Below, piece after piece: positions 1-11,500 of a stretch of 64,000 nt of DNA. Both the position numbers and the translations under genes were made by a program. Origin of the DNA: Argentina anserina (taxonomy: Eukaryota > Streptophyta > Magnoliopsida > Rosales > Rosaceae). The notes below the pieces were generated by a model, which searched no databases, was not told the origin of the DNA, and was given only the letters and a program-made list of their open reading frames with translations. Numbering within the stretch: position 1 is the first letter of the stretch; every line of letters starts with the position of its first letter. The DNA lies in contig NC_065875.1 of assembly GCF_933775445.1 (NCBI RefSeq), forward strand, positions 17,731,555 to 17,795,554, in the 5' to 3' direction.

Positions 1-359
1 CAGGTCGCACGGGTTTCCCTTGTGACCAGGGATTTGCACCCCTGCGCGTGCGCGAGAGGGTATAAAAAAGCTTACACACTTTACAATCCATATACAATGG
101 ATTCTAAATAAAGTCTTTTCAACACTTCTCTTTTCCAATGTGGGACAAACATTTTTCCCTCATTCTAAGTAGCCATCTTTGAGTGACAATTTCTTATTCA
201 CCCACAAACCAAATTACACAAACAAACATATGATCTTGTAGTCCTCATTATGGATAACTCAAATCTATGTTCATCTTTGATTAATTATAAGTTTAATTTA
301 ATTAAATTAATCAATTAAAATTTGATTTTTAAATGGTTTATTAACCATTTTTCCATCAG
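1..359. other. spacer, no gene seen
   Basis: The first 100 bases are GC-rich and the rest is AT-rich. I see no open reading frame, tRNA fold or repeat pair. It ends at a splice-acceptor-like CAG at 357-359, just before the first recognisable eIF3a exon, so part may be intron. The segment around 135-165 resembles LTR ends, but no partner is visible. Confidence 0.4.
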
Positions 360-1437
360 AAGCACTTGATGTCGATGACCTTGAAGCAGAATGGCCTGAA
401 GATCTGATGCTGAGCTACGTAAAAGGGGAGGACCACGAGGTTGCTACTCCTTGGTTCAAGTTTTTGTGGGAATCCTACAATTCAGTGCTGGACATCTTGT
501 GGAACTGCTCAAAGTTTGATGCTCTTTATGCGGTACTACTCTATTAATTCTACTCTGCCCCTCAATATATATCTATCAGTTTTGAGTTTTAACAGTGTTA
601 TACTATTAAGTGTTCTCCAAGGTTCTAGTGCTCATGCTTCAATTTGTGGTAGTAAAATCAACTAATTGGAATAGCGTTTAGCAAGGTTCTATTACTTACA
701 TGTCATTGAGTGGATTTGTTTTGCTTGTTCATAGTATTATTAATTTTGTAGCCTCTTGTTTGATTATTGTTGCGTACTGTATGTTTGGCTTCTGTGGACT
801 AAAAACTTTATGTACTATTCTTTTAGCTAGTTTGAATGGTAAAGTATCTTTGATCTTCTATCGGAGTCTTAGTGAATTCTTTTAATTTACAGGTGACAGC
901 AATTCGAGCCTTGCAGTTCTGCCAGAAACACAAGCGAACAACAGAGTTTCACAGATTATGCGGAACCATCAGGAAGCATTATTCCAATCCAAACAGAAAT
1001 TTAGATCATAGGGACCAAGATGCCATATCTCACCTGAGAGCTCGCAACTGTATCTCGATACAAGATTTCACCAGCTGAAGATAGCTGCTGAACTTGAGCT
1101 TTGGCAGGAAGCATTCCCTTGTCTTGAAGATATTCATAGATTGATGTGCATGGTTGAGAGAACACCTAAATTGATAGCGGTTTACTATGCCAAGCTAGCT
1201 GAATTTTTTTGGGTTTCCGAAAGCCACCTGGATCACGCCTAATTGCTCAAGCTGTTCACAGTTGAGAGGAGCTTTAACAGGAACTTGAGGCCAACGGATT
1301 TGCAGTTGATTGCATCATCATCTGTCTTGGCTGCACTTTCAGTTGGAACTGAAAAAAGAGAAAGAGCGCAACTCAAGGATAGCTAATCTATTTGAGTTTA
1401 GTATCGATCCTCAGCTAGACGGAGGAAGTGTGCTTTC
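360..1437 (+). pseudogene. TIF3A1: eIF3a pseudogene, upstream part
   Basis: eIF3a is the large scaffold subunit of translation initiation factor 3, which acts on the 40S ribosome in the cytosol. Exon 360-532 reads [20 protein letters not shown] and continues to a GT donor. Exon 893-1437 starts after TTTACAG and gives RALQFCQKHKRTTEFHRLC, then [19 protein letters not shown]. The second exon changes frame between about 1010 and 1045. It has a TAA at 1240-1242 where the family reads on into a KLF motif, and further frame changes before KEKERNSRIANLFEF. The roughly 170 N-terminal residues of the family are not seen. The exon is cut at 1437 by a Copia insertion and resumes at 8518. Retained introns show a duplicated gene copy, not a processed one. 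Family assignment comes from remembered plant eIF3a sequence. Confidence 0.85.
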
Positions 1438-2011
1438 TGTTGGTTTTATCCAACAAACTGCATCACCTAAGTTTTAGGATCTTAATCACACAATCATAAA
1501 CACAACTAAATAACTCAATCAAAACTATCAAGCATACAAAAATCATATTCTAGTTCAGTAAAGAATACTCACTGGGGTTGTTATCATCATAAGTTCCAAG
1601 TCCAGTAGCTGCACGTCTGATTCCTTGAGCTGCCATAACTTCTAAGAATGTCTTCTGAGTGTCAACACAAGTAGCTAACAGAATGGGGCTGTTATGAATG
1701 CAAAATAGCTGTGTTGAACTCAGGGACTTCCTCTGCTATTTATATTGATCGATTCCTCACAACTCGGACCAATCCCATAAGGAGTCCTCATTGTGATCAC
1801 CCTTATCAGTAGAGTAACTGAACTTACTACAATCCACATTTTGAACATGTCAAACGATTACAAGTTTCCAAACTCAAATAAGGGATATACACCTTAGAGA
1901 GTATCTCGGAATGAGTCCTTCTTCAATGTAATTCTGTTATTTTTCAAATCAATTCAAAATATGTACGTTTGTAACGATTTGGATAATGTTAAGTCCACAT
2001 TATTTCTAACA
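1438..2011 (-). repeat. 3' LTR of Copia 1
   Basis: This 574-bp copy is nearly identical to 7939-8512. It starts TGTTGG and ends CTAACA on the plus strand. Because the element runs on the minus strand, this left copy is the 3' LTR. Confidence 0.93.
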
Positions 2012-2022
2012 TTCTCCCACTT
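2012..2022 (-). other. polypurine tract of Copia 1
   Basis: Directly inside the 3' LTR, the minus strand reads AAGTGGGAGAA, the standard plus-strand priming site of plant Copia elements. The same motif occupies the same place in Copia 2. Confidence 0.8.
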
Positions 2023-2587
2023 GGACTAACATTGTCTAAATCAACAAAACGAATCAGTTACTAAAATAAATAACAACTTAAGTGCGCGCTTGAATTACAT
2101 GAAAACCAAAACTTGTATGGCTTGGTCAATATGCAGCAATCAATGTAGAACCCAGAAACAAACATGTTAATGTGAAACAAGTTGATTAAGAATCACTGAC
2201 AAGAACCACTGCAATTACATAAGCCACCATGTGATAAAATAGAGCTTTTAGGCAAGTATATCACCCTGTAAAATACCTATAACTCAAAGTCCACTTAAAA
2301 ACACAAAATCTTGATAGCAATAACTAAAAATAAACTGAATTTGTTGTACTGTATTTAAAACTGAAAAACTGTAAACTGAAGCTCAGTTCATTATAATAAC
2401 ACACAAAATTATACTTAGAAGCATCAAATAAAATCATCTAAAAAACCGGCATAATCTTGATTTTATTGATAACTTGCAAAAGCAAGAATTACAGGTGCTG
2501 AAATCAAAACTACACTTATTACACAATCTTAAAATCCTAAAAACAAAAGTGTCTCATGCTCCCACTGAGCCTAAGACTCCCACTGAG

Positions 2588-4697
2588 CTAAGCACCCAAA
2601 TCTGATAGAACTCTCATGTTTTCAACATGCCTATGAAAATCTTTAACTGCTAGAGCTTTAGTGAACGGATCAGCTAATTGATTTTCTGTATCAATGCTCA
2701 AAACCTCAACCTCTCCTCTTTTGACATCTTGCCTTACACTATAATACTTAAGTTTAATGTGTTTGGAATTATTTGACCTTTTACTGTTCTTTGCAAAACA
2801 AACTGCAGCTTCATTATCACAAAATATCTTTAAAGCTCCTGAAGCTAATGAACTTAATACTTCAGTATACTATAGAAAATTTTTGATCCAAATTCCCTCA
2901 CACACCCCTTCATAGACAGCTATAAATTCAGCTTGCATAGTTGAAGTAGTTATTAACTTTTGTTTCATGGTTTTCCATGCTATAGCACCTCCAGCAAGCA
3001 TAAAAACATAACCACAAGTGGATTTGTTTGAGTTGGGAAAATTCCCTGCAAAGTCAGAGTCTGTATAGCCAATTAATTCCAAATTTTTAACTTGTCTGTA
3101 GACCAACATATGAGATTTAGTTTTTTGTAAGTACCTAAGTACCTTTTTGCCTGCAGTCCAATGTTCCTGAGTAGGATTACTTTGAAATCTACTTAAAATT
3201 CCAACTGAATATGCAAGATCATGTCTGGTGCAGACATGTGCATACATGAGGCTTCCTATGAGTTTAGCATATGGTTTAGTATCCATACGAAACACACTTT
3301 TCCCCCCATTTTTAGAATTTTTACTTTTAGACAGTTTATCTCCTTTTGTCATTGGAGCATCACCTGATGAACAAGTTTCCATACAAAATCTCTTCAATAC
3401 TTTCAAGATGTAGTTTTGTTGAGATAAGCCTAATAAACCTTGTTTCCTGTCTCTTTTGATTTCAATTCCTAACACATAAGCGGCTTCACCTAAGTCTTTC
3501 ATATCAAAATTATTTGACAAAAAGCTCTTGGTTTCTTTAAGTAACTTCATATTAGTGCTAGCTAAAAGAATATCATCCACATACAGTATTAAGAAAATAA
3601 AATTTTCCCCTACTGACTTAATGTATACACACTCATCAACTATATTTTCAGTGAAACCAAATAATGAAATGACTGAGTCGAATTTCTTATACCATTGTCT
3701 GGATGCTTGTTTAAGCCCCATAAATGGATTTTTTCAACTTGCACACAAGATTTTCTTTTCCAGTTTTCACAAAACCTTCGGGTTGTTTCATATATATGAC
3801 TTCCTCTAGTTCTCCATTTAGGAATGCTATTTTTACATCCATTTGGTGTAATTCTATGTCATAGTGAGCAACAAGTGCCATTATGATCCTAAATGAGTCT
3901 TTTGTAGACACAGGGGAGAAAGTTTCTGTATAGTCAATACCCTCTTTTTGTGTAAACCCTTTAGCAACTAGCCTAGCCTTATGCCTTTCTATGTTACCAT
4001 CTGCATCCCTTTTAGTCTTATAGACCCATTTACATCCAATAGCTTTGTGGTTTGGATCAGGTGTTACTAAATCCCATACTTGGTTCTCATACATTGAATC
4101 TATTTCAGCTTCCATGGCTAAAGTCCATTCACTCACTTCACTGCTCTCTATGGCTTGTTTGTAAGAGATAGGGTCTGTGTCATCTACAAGTGCATCTATC
4201 TCAATTTCTTGTAAACAAACTTCATACACACTGTCTTCACCATACACTGTTTTCCTAGTTCTGGTAGATCTTCTTAATTGAGGATTTTCTGCATTTTGTT
4301 GTTCAACTGCATTTTCTAAATTCTGGTTTTGTTCATCAGTAACTTCAGCATTTGGGTTTGGTTCAGGATCTAGGTTCATTGGATCTTCTAAATTTTGATT
4401 TCCATGTACTGTATGTTGTACTGTGGGTCTATTATGAACTGTATTTTCATTATCAAAAGGCAGAACTCTTACTACATCCTCATTTTTAGTGAGTTCCTCA
4501 AATTCTAAAGTCAAGTCTTGAAAACTTGCATTGCACACTTCTTCATCTAAAAATCTAGCTTGGTTAGTTTCTATAGTTTTAGTTGTGCCATGAGGAATAT
4601 AAAATCTGTAGCCTTTCGATTTTTCACAATATCCAATAAAATGACAACTCACAGTTCTAGGACCTAACTTCTGTGTTTTCTCAATTGGTATTTTAGC
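2588..4697 (-). pseudogene. Copia 1 reverse transcriptase and RNase H
   Basis: The 3' part of pol copies element RNA into DNA and removes the RNA strand. Read from 4697 downwards: linker, the RT start WDLVTPDPNHKAIGCKWVYK, the catalytic YVDDILLAS, then RNase H with TDSDFAG, TSTMQAEF and the ending SIDTENQLADPFTKAL, stopping at 2588. Breaks are visible. A TAG at about 4696-4698 sits where integrase should run on. One extra G near 3715 shifts frame inside the motif KKSIYGLKQASRQW. A stop near 2875 falls before the last RNase H segment. The protein cannot be made as one piece, so any further movement would need proteins from a related copy. Confidence 0.88.
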
Positions 4698-5790
4698 CTA
4701 AGCTTTGCACCCCCACATATGGCAGTGGTGCAGGCTAGGCTTTCTTCCATTCCATAACTCAAATGGTATTTTCTCCACTGATTTAGAGGGAGCTCGATTA
4801 CAAATATAATTTGATGTCTTAAGTGCTTCACCCCACAACTCAATTGGTAAACCTGAAGTGCACATCATTGACCTAACCATATTCAACAATGTTCTATTTT
4901 TTCTCTCTGCTACTCCGTTTTGAGTCGGAGTATATGGAGTGGAATACTGAGCTTTTATGCCATGTTCTTGTAGAAACATTGCAAATGGTCCCTTTTGCTG
5001 ACCTGCATCAGTATGCCTTCTACAAAACTCCCATCCTCTATCAGACCTTACCACTTTAATTTTTCTCTCAAGCTGAAACTCAACTTCAGCCTTATATATT
5101 TTAAAAGCTTCTAAAGCTTGAGATTTTTCTGAAAGTAAGTATATATAGCAGTACCTAGAGAAATCATCTATAAAAGTTATGAAATACATATTACCACACT
5201 GTGTTTTATACTTAAAAGGTCCACATATATCCGTATGAATTAACTCTAAAAGGTTTTGACTTCTTTTAGCGGTCAGTTTTCTGCATTTAGTCAATTTACC
5301 TTTGAAACATTCAATACAATCATTCAAATCACTGTAATCCAATGCAGGCAGCATTTTCTCTTCCTCAAGTGTTTTCAATCTTTCTTTAGATATATGTCCT
5401 AGTCTTTTATGCCACAAGTTAGCTGATTTGTTGTTGAATTTGGTTCTTTTAACACCTGTTATGGTGTCCATTGATTTAATATTTTCAACATTCTCAATCA
5501 TATGTATATCCTGCTTATCAACAGAACAATTCAATCTCAAGTAATGATTTGAAAACACACCACAACCAATGAATTCAGAACCTTGAAATATTTTTATTCC
5601 ATCATAATCCAAAACAAGTTTGTAACCATAACTAACCAAAAGATCAACAGAATTAAATTCCTTTTAAGAGAAGGAATATAGAAAACATTGTTCAGAAAAA
5701 GAAATTTGCCTAAACCTAAGTCCATTTTCAAGGCCCCTATGGCTTTTACTGCAACTTTTTGGCCATTTCCTATTCGCACATTTTGCTCAC
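4698..5790 (-). pseudogene. Copia 1 integrase and protease-end region
   Basis: This stretch inserts the DNA copy into the genome. On the minus strand it holds the zinc-binding start (LWHKRLGHIS...CIECFKGK), the catalytic core (ELIHTDICGPF, then FIDDFSRY) and the third acidic residue in the segment NGVAERKNRTLLNM. The upstream part with SLKRNLI looks like the end of the protease domain. The two segments around 5640 lie in different frames, so a frameshift separates protease and integrase. The integrase frame ends at a TAG at 4698. Confidence 0.85.
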
Positions 5791-5949
5791 TTAGTGTTGG
5801 AGCCCTCCTCCTTGTGATACCCTGAGGTTGTTATGTGCATAGGTGAGCCACTGTTTAACCAAAAAGAGTGAATATCCGTATTTACAAAGTTAATTTCTAG
5901 AGAAAATAAAGATAATACTGAATTTACTGAATCCTTACCCTTTCTTATC

Positions 5950-6770
5950 ATCCAGGCTTTGAAACCTGGACAGTTCTTCTTCATATGCCCAGTTTTTTTT
6001 TACAGAAATAGCACTTATACTTGAAGACTTTGTCAACCCTTCCCTCTACAGGTTTAAGGCTTGGGGCTGAGGCTTTGTTAGCAGCGGAAAGCTTTTTGTT
6101 TTTCTTAAAATTTTTCTATTTCCTAGGATTTTCCACTAGGTTCACTGCAGTCACAGGCCCAGTTTCCTTCTTAATGCGGTCCTCTTCATCCACACAGACT
6201 GAAATAAGCTTGTTAAGGGTCCACTTGGAATCCTGAGCATTATAGTTGGTCCTCAGGTTGCTGAAGGTGTTTGGGAGTGAGTCTAAAGCCATGTGCACCA
6301 TCTGTGCATCTGAAATTCCCATCTGCAGCTCCCTAAGCTTAGCATTGATCTCAATGAGCCGCATGATGTGAATCCTCACATTTCCTGTTCCATCATACTT
6401 AAGTTCATGGAAAATTTTGGAAAGCCTAGCAGCTTCAGCCTTTTCACTGGCAATGAATTTTTCAGCAATAGCCGCAAGGTAATCAAGGGCATCCTCTGGT
6501 TCCTCTACCGAGCCTCTCACTATGTTAGACATGGTGTTCCTAATTACGTTTTTAGCCATACGATTGGTCCTAAACCACTCCCTGTAATGCCACTGAGCAT
6601 TCTCATCAGCATCTACCTCTAACTCTTCAGGTTTTGCCTCTAGTAAGCAATAGTCCATGTTTTGGTGCATAGCCAGGTAAAATTCAACTTGGTTCCTCCA
6701 CTTTCTAAAGTTGTCACCATTCAGCAGTTCAATCTGCCATAGAGTCGCAAGAGTGTGACCTTAAAAGGAG
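5950..6770 (-). pseudogene. Copia 1 gag with zinc knuckle
   Basis: This is the capsid-like Gag that packages element RNA. Homology starts near 6760 (ATLWQIELLNGDNFRKW) with no in-frame ATG before it. The first internal ATG is at 6670. The core reads AMHQNMDYCLLEAKP through ENAQWHYREW to the segment with DEEDRIKKE. The CCHC knuckle follows at about 6010-5955 (CYFCK...GHMKKNC). Nine A residues there break the frame between the first two cysteines and the histidine; seven would keep it open. Confidence 0.8.
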
Positions 6771-7924
6771 AAAATAAATCAGCATAAGTTTACTGTAGTA
6801 GTTTTAGTGTGTTATTACTGTAAATATTTTAGATGTTCAAGTTTTGAAAAGCAAAATAAGAACAAAAACAAACAGGAAGTCAAGCAATACAGAAAGGCAA
6901 GACAATTTTAATTTTCTTAAACCCCATGTACTGTAATAATCAAGCATTGCCTATATGACATATAACTCAATATACCAAAGTCTGTATCACCAAACTATAC
7001 CCTGCAAACACTAGTTATTAATAAAACAGTCAAGTCTATAGACAAGAAAAGTTTTAAGAATCTGAGTTAGTATTTTTAGTTTATATAAGGTGGTGTACTG
7101 CGATTATAGATATATCATGATCATCTTCTGTGGAAGAAAAAAAAATAGATACAACTATAAAACCAGTTACACAAGTTGCCTTTTGTTAATCTGAAATTCT
7201 GTCAAAATTATTAGAAATTTGCTGTGTGCAACATATCAATTTAAATTTCCAGAATATTAACAAAATCAAATGGTTATCAATTTGTATATTAACTCATTTC
7301 ATGGCATCTTAATTTGTGAATTAAAATGAGATTATAACTGTAAGTGGGAGAAAAACATCAAACCGTAGCCTCACTCAATCACAACACATACAAATATGTA
7401 TAATTCTTCATCTCCAGATCATGCCAAAACAAACCAATTCGTGCATCACACAATCTTCCAAACGTCAACCACAACAAATACACTAACTATATGCCAACAT
7501 TTCTTTATATGATCAATGCAGAATTTAAAATTTGACAAGATTTGGATCAAGAGCTTACATGTTCGCTCCCGCGCTGCAAGTATACATATACATATGTGCG
7601 AAAAGTATAAATAGAACATACCCAAAAAATTGCAAAGCCATTTCTCCAAAAATTCCAGCAAATCGGGGTCTTGAATCCCATTCTACGTTTTATCGCAGAT
7701 TTGCCCAGAAATTTTTTTTTATGTTGTGAAAATTAGTTCCCTTTTTCTAATAGTTATACTACTTAAATGCTGCATCGGGTTTGGGCTTTGGGCCTCAAGG
7801 ATTTTATCCAAAACATGCTCCGAAAAACTTAAATTGGTTTTAAAGATCAAAAACGAGTTTTCTTCATTTTACTTAAGAACTATATTGAAGATCTGGGTTT
7901 ATGATTTGTGACAAATTTTATCTT
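6771..7924 (-). other. Copia 1 untranslated leader
   Basis: This is the AT-rich region between the primer binding site and gag, about 1.15 kb. I see no conserved protein in it. The short ORFs here are chance frames. Confidence 0.6.
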
Positions 7925-7936
7925 GCTCTGATACCA
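7925..7936 (-). other. tRNA primer binding site of Copia 1
   Basis: The minus strand reads TGGTATCAGAGC, the complement of the initiator-methionine tRNA 3' end, two bases inside the 5' LTR. The same motif is found at 60487-60498 and next to the LTR at 47021. Confidence 0.92.
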
Positions 7937-7938
7937 AT

Positions 7939-8512
7939 TGTTGGTTTTATCCAACAAACTGCATCACCTAAGTTTTAGGATCTTAATCACACAATCATAA
8001 ACACAACTAAATAACTCAATCAAAACTATCAAGCATACAAGAAGCATATTCTAGTTCAGTAAAGAATACTCACTGGGGTTGTTATCATCATAAGTTCCAA
8101 GTCCAGTAGCTGCACGTCTGATTCCTTGAGCTGCCATAACTTCTAAGAATGTCTTCTGCGTGTCAACACAAGTAGCTAACAGAATGGGGCTGTTATGAAT
8201 GTAAAATAGCTATGTTGAACTCAGGGACTTCCTCTGCTATTTATATCGATTGATTCCTCACAACTCGGACCAATCCCATAAGGAGTCCTCATTGTGATCA
8301 CCCTTATCAGTAGAGTAACTGAACTTACCACAATCCACATTTTGAACAGGTCAAACGATTACAAGTTTCCAAACTCAAATAAGGGATATACACCTTAGAG
8401 AGTATCTCGGAATGAGTCCTTCTTCAATGTAATTATGTTATTTTTCAAATCAATTCAAAATATGTACGTTTGTAACGATTTGGATAATGTTAAGTCCACA
8501 TTATTTCTAACA
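7939..8512 (-). repeat. 5' LTR of Copia 1
   Basis: This 574-bp LTR runs TGTTGG to CTAACA and would carry the element promoter on the minus strand. It lies between the PBS and the TSD CTTTC (8513-8517). Confidence 0.93.
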
Positions 8513-11500
8513 CTTTCAAGATCATCTCTTTTATCAGAATTGTTCTCGACTGATGTTTTGAGCTATGCAACTCTGGAAGTAAATGATCCCTACCAACTCC
8601 TGGAGCATGAGCATGAAATGCTACCTACAGATCTTTCTTTAAAGATGCAACCATTATTGACCAAAATTTCAGAAAGTGGGTTTAATCTGTCTTCAGTATC
8701 TTTGATAGGAGCACTTTGTGCTACGTTCTTAATATGTTTTTACATCCATTTGTACTTTGCTTAACCCTTATTGTTGTAATATCGAGTCATTGAGTCACAA
8801 TAGGAGTCTTAGATGGTTATGGATGTGTCTTTGTGCTTAAACGAGTTAAAACCGAAGAATTGGTCTAGAATCCTAATTTGAGTAGGAATCCTTATAGGAC
8901 TAGGAAACCTAGTTGAATTAGGAGTCTTCATCTTTCTACGTTTTGATCGCATTGGCGATATCTTGAGAAGTCATGTTTGCATTAGGAATCCTTGTTAGAC
9001 TAGGAAACGTACCATTTTGGAAAGTCCTACTTGAACTCAAACTCTTATTACGAAACTTTCCTAAATGAACTTTCATGTTCTAGTAACTTACTTATTCTAG
9101 TAAGTTTTCTTTTTGCAAATTAGAAACTTTCATAATCTAGTTGAGCTCATCTATTACATATGTTTTTTTTAAGACAACCAATGTCCAGATTATGATATTA
9201 TTTTCGAATGAATTATCTTCTTCTCATTAATTTTGGTTTTTATTTTCAGATTAAAGAGATAATTCATGGGAAAAGGAATAGAGCACGGCAAAGAGCTTGA
9301 TGATGAAGCTACTCATGTTTTCAGCCCATGTCCAAGAAGAAAAAGGGAAGTCCAGCCGTGCTATCTACACATGAGAGAAATAAGGAGCCGTGAGCTACAA
9401 GGAGTCACATATACACGGATTAGAGGAAGAGAAGGACATGATTCCGTCCAAGTTCATTGAGGAAAAGAAGGGAATTCAACTTTGCATTTAAGATAGAGCC
9501 GTGTGCATCTATTCAGCCAATGAGAAGAGTCCATCCATGTGTAACCCTAGAGAATCAAGGAGACAAGAGCTTATTCTACAAGAGACAAGGGCAGCCATTT
9601 GATCCCATGATGGCAGCAACATCACAGCCGTGCATCGTCCATGGATCAGCCCAAAACCCTAGTAGCCTCCTCTCCTCCTTCCTCTATATATAGCTCGGCC
9701 TCCCTTCAGAAAATCCATCTCCATTCTCTCATAAACATAGCCGAAATTCTGCCAAAATCCATCCAGAAAATTCAAGCCAAAAACCTTCATCCATCATCAC
9801 CAAACCGTGCTCACCCTCTTGCCTCTCCAAATCCGAATTCATCTTGCTCCATCCTTCAAGGTTTCTAATGTGTGATTCATCCATGGCTTGTAATTTTTAT
9901 TTAGGTTTTTTGCAATTTTCGATTTCATTGTATGAATTCTTGGATGTGATTTTCGGTTTTATATATGAAGAACATAAATTCAGACTTCTTTGGTTTTATG
10001 TTTTGATTGTATGAACTCATGAGATTTGTATGTTTGCTGTGTATAATGACTTAGGGCAGTAGGTTTCCGAATTGTTTTTAGGTTTTATTTCGATTTATTC
10101 CTTGAACTTGTGCATCTATATCAATGCTTGAGGAAGCCACGGCCATGGCTCTTCTTGGGTTGCGATTTCATTCACCAAAGTAGTATTTGATCGAGTTATG
10201 CGCTTCGTGTCTCAATTATTGCTACTTATATAGGGCTGTGATAGTTATAGGAATTTGCATGTTTAAACATGATGAGTGACGTCATGCATGTTTATATGTC
10301 TCCAATTCGACTTAATGTGTTTATGTGCTTCTTTGTGTTTAACTAATACGCTTCGTGAAGTTAGACTCTTTTTAGCATATGCTTAGGATTGAACGCTTCG
10401 TTGATTCTAAATAATTATGAAGTCTTAACGATTAGATGAACCGCTTCAGACTCTAATTAGAATTGGAATTGAAATGGACTTAGAAAGAATCGAAATAATT
10501 CGCTGCCTATATGTTGTTCTATACGTGTTATACATGTTTCTTGAGTAGAATTCGTGTTTTGGTTATGTGATGAGCGGTTGATCAATTGTATATAAGTAAT
10601 TTAGGATTTATTTTAAGTTGTAGTTTTAGAATCTAAATCAAATCCCCCAATAACATGATAAGTGTTGAGGCCCTTTTGATTCCCCGGACTGAACGATCTC
10701 TGCTTATTCTATACTAACGATGATGTTTTTCAGGGTATTTTATAGACGTTTTAACCAACGCTCTATCAATCTTCTGTTTCAGAACTGCAACTCTCCCAAT
10801 ATGTTCCCGCCCTTAAAGAGTTTGGTACTTTGAGGTTGCTCCAGCAGGTGTGTTGAGCTTCATAGTTTCTTCATATATCTGTAACTGTACCCTTACTGTT
10901 TATAAAATTTGACAGGATTCAATCTAAACCTTGTACATTTTTCAAGTGTCTCAGGTGTATCACACGATGAAGATCCAATATTTATCTTCCATAATCCCAT
11001 TCTATGATTTTTCAACTGTTGAGAAGATTTGTTTGGATGCTGTCAAACATAGGTTTATAGCTATCCACATGAAAATTGATCATATGGAAGGTGTTGTCTC
11101 ATTTGGTAACTTGGTGAGTTACAGGCTTACAGCTTGTTCACTTTCTGCTTGTGTATAACAAATTCTCTTAGATATGGTGACACATGAGATTTTGACCGTT
11201 TTGTTTTGCTATATCTTTAAGGATTCGGTGCTTGATTATTGCTCAAGTGTTCTTGCTGAGTCTTATATGAGATGCCCTCCTCCAAAGAGAGCACCAAAAC
11301 TCAGTGAAGTTTTGCCTTGTTCAGCAGAAACTTTTGATGAGGATCGGAGAATATTTCTCGCTGGGAAATCCGTGATTGAGAAAATGAAGGTAGAAAAGGA
11401 ACGTCGACTTCTGGAAAGGGTATGCAGTAGATATGAAAATCTCTAATTGATGGCCTGGAATTCATAATTTTTGGCATAGAAACAACCAGGACTTGGACTA

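Larger units (their letters stand above)
1438..8512 (-). mobile_element. Copia LTR retrotransposon 1 (7.08 kb)
   Basis: The element is complete in outline on the minus strand: two 574-bp LTRs, PBS, gag, protease region, integrase, reverse transcriptase, RNase H and PPT. The order integrase before RT defines Ty1/Copia. The TSD CTTTC is at 1433-1437 and 8513-8517. The LTRs begin TGTTGG and end CTAACA. Joining the flanks after removing one TSD restores the eIF3a reading [11 protein letters not shown], so the insertion went into an exon. A hand count finds about 10 differences between the LTRs (about 1.7 percent), so it is fairly young, yet its coding region is already broken in several places. 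Sequence and layout match the element at 53.9-61.0 kb. I cannot name the Copia lineage with certainty. Confidence 0.93.

Noticed and set aside
1..60. Possible tRNA or rRNA fragment in the GC-rich start
   Set aside because: No cloverleaf pairs and no A/B boxes could be found.
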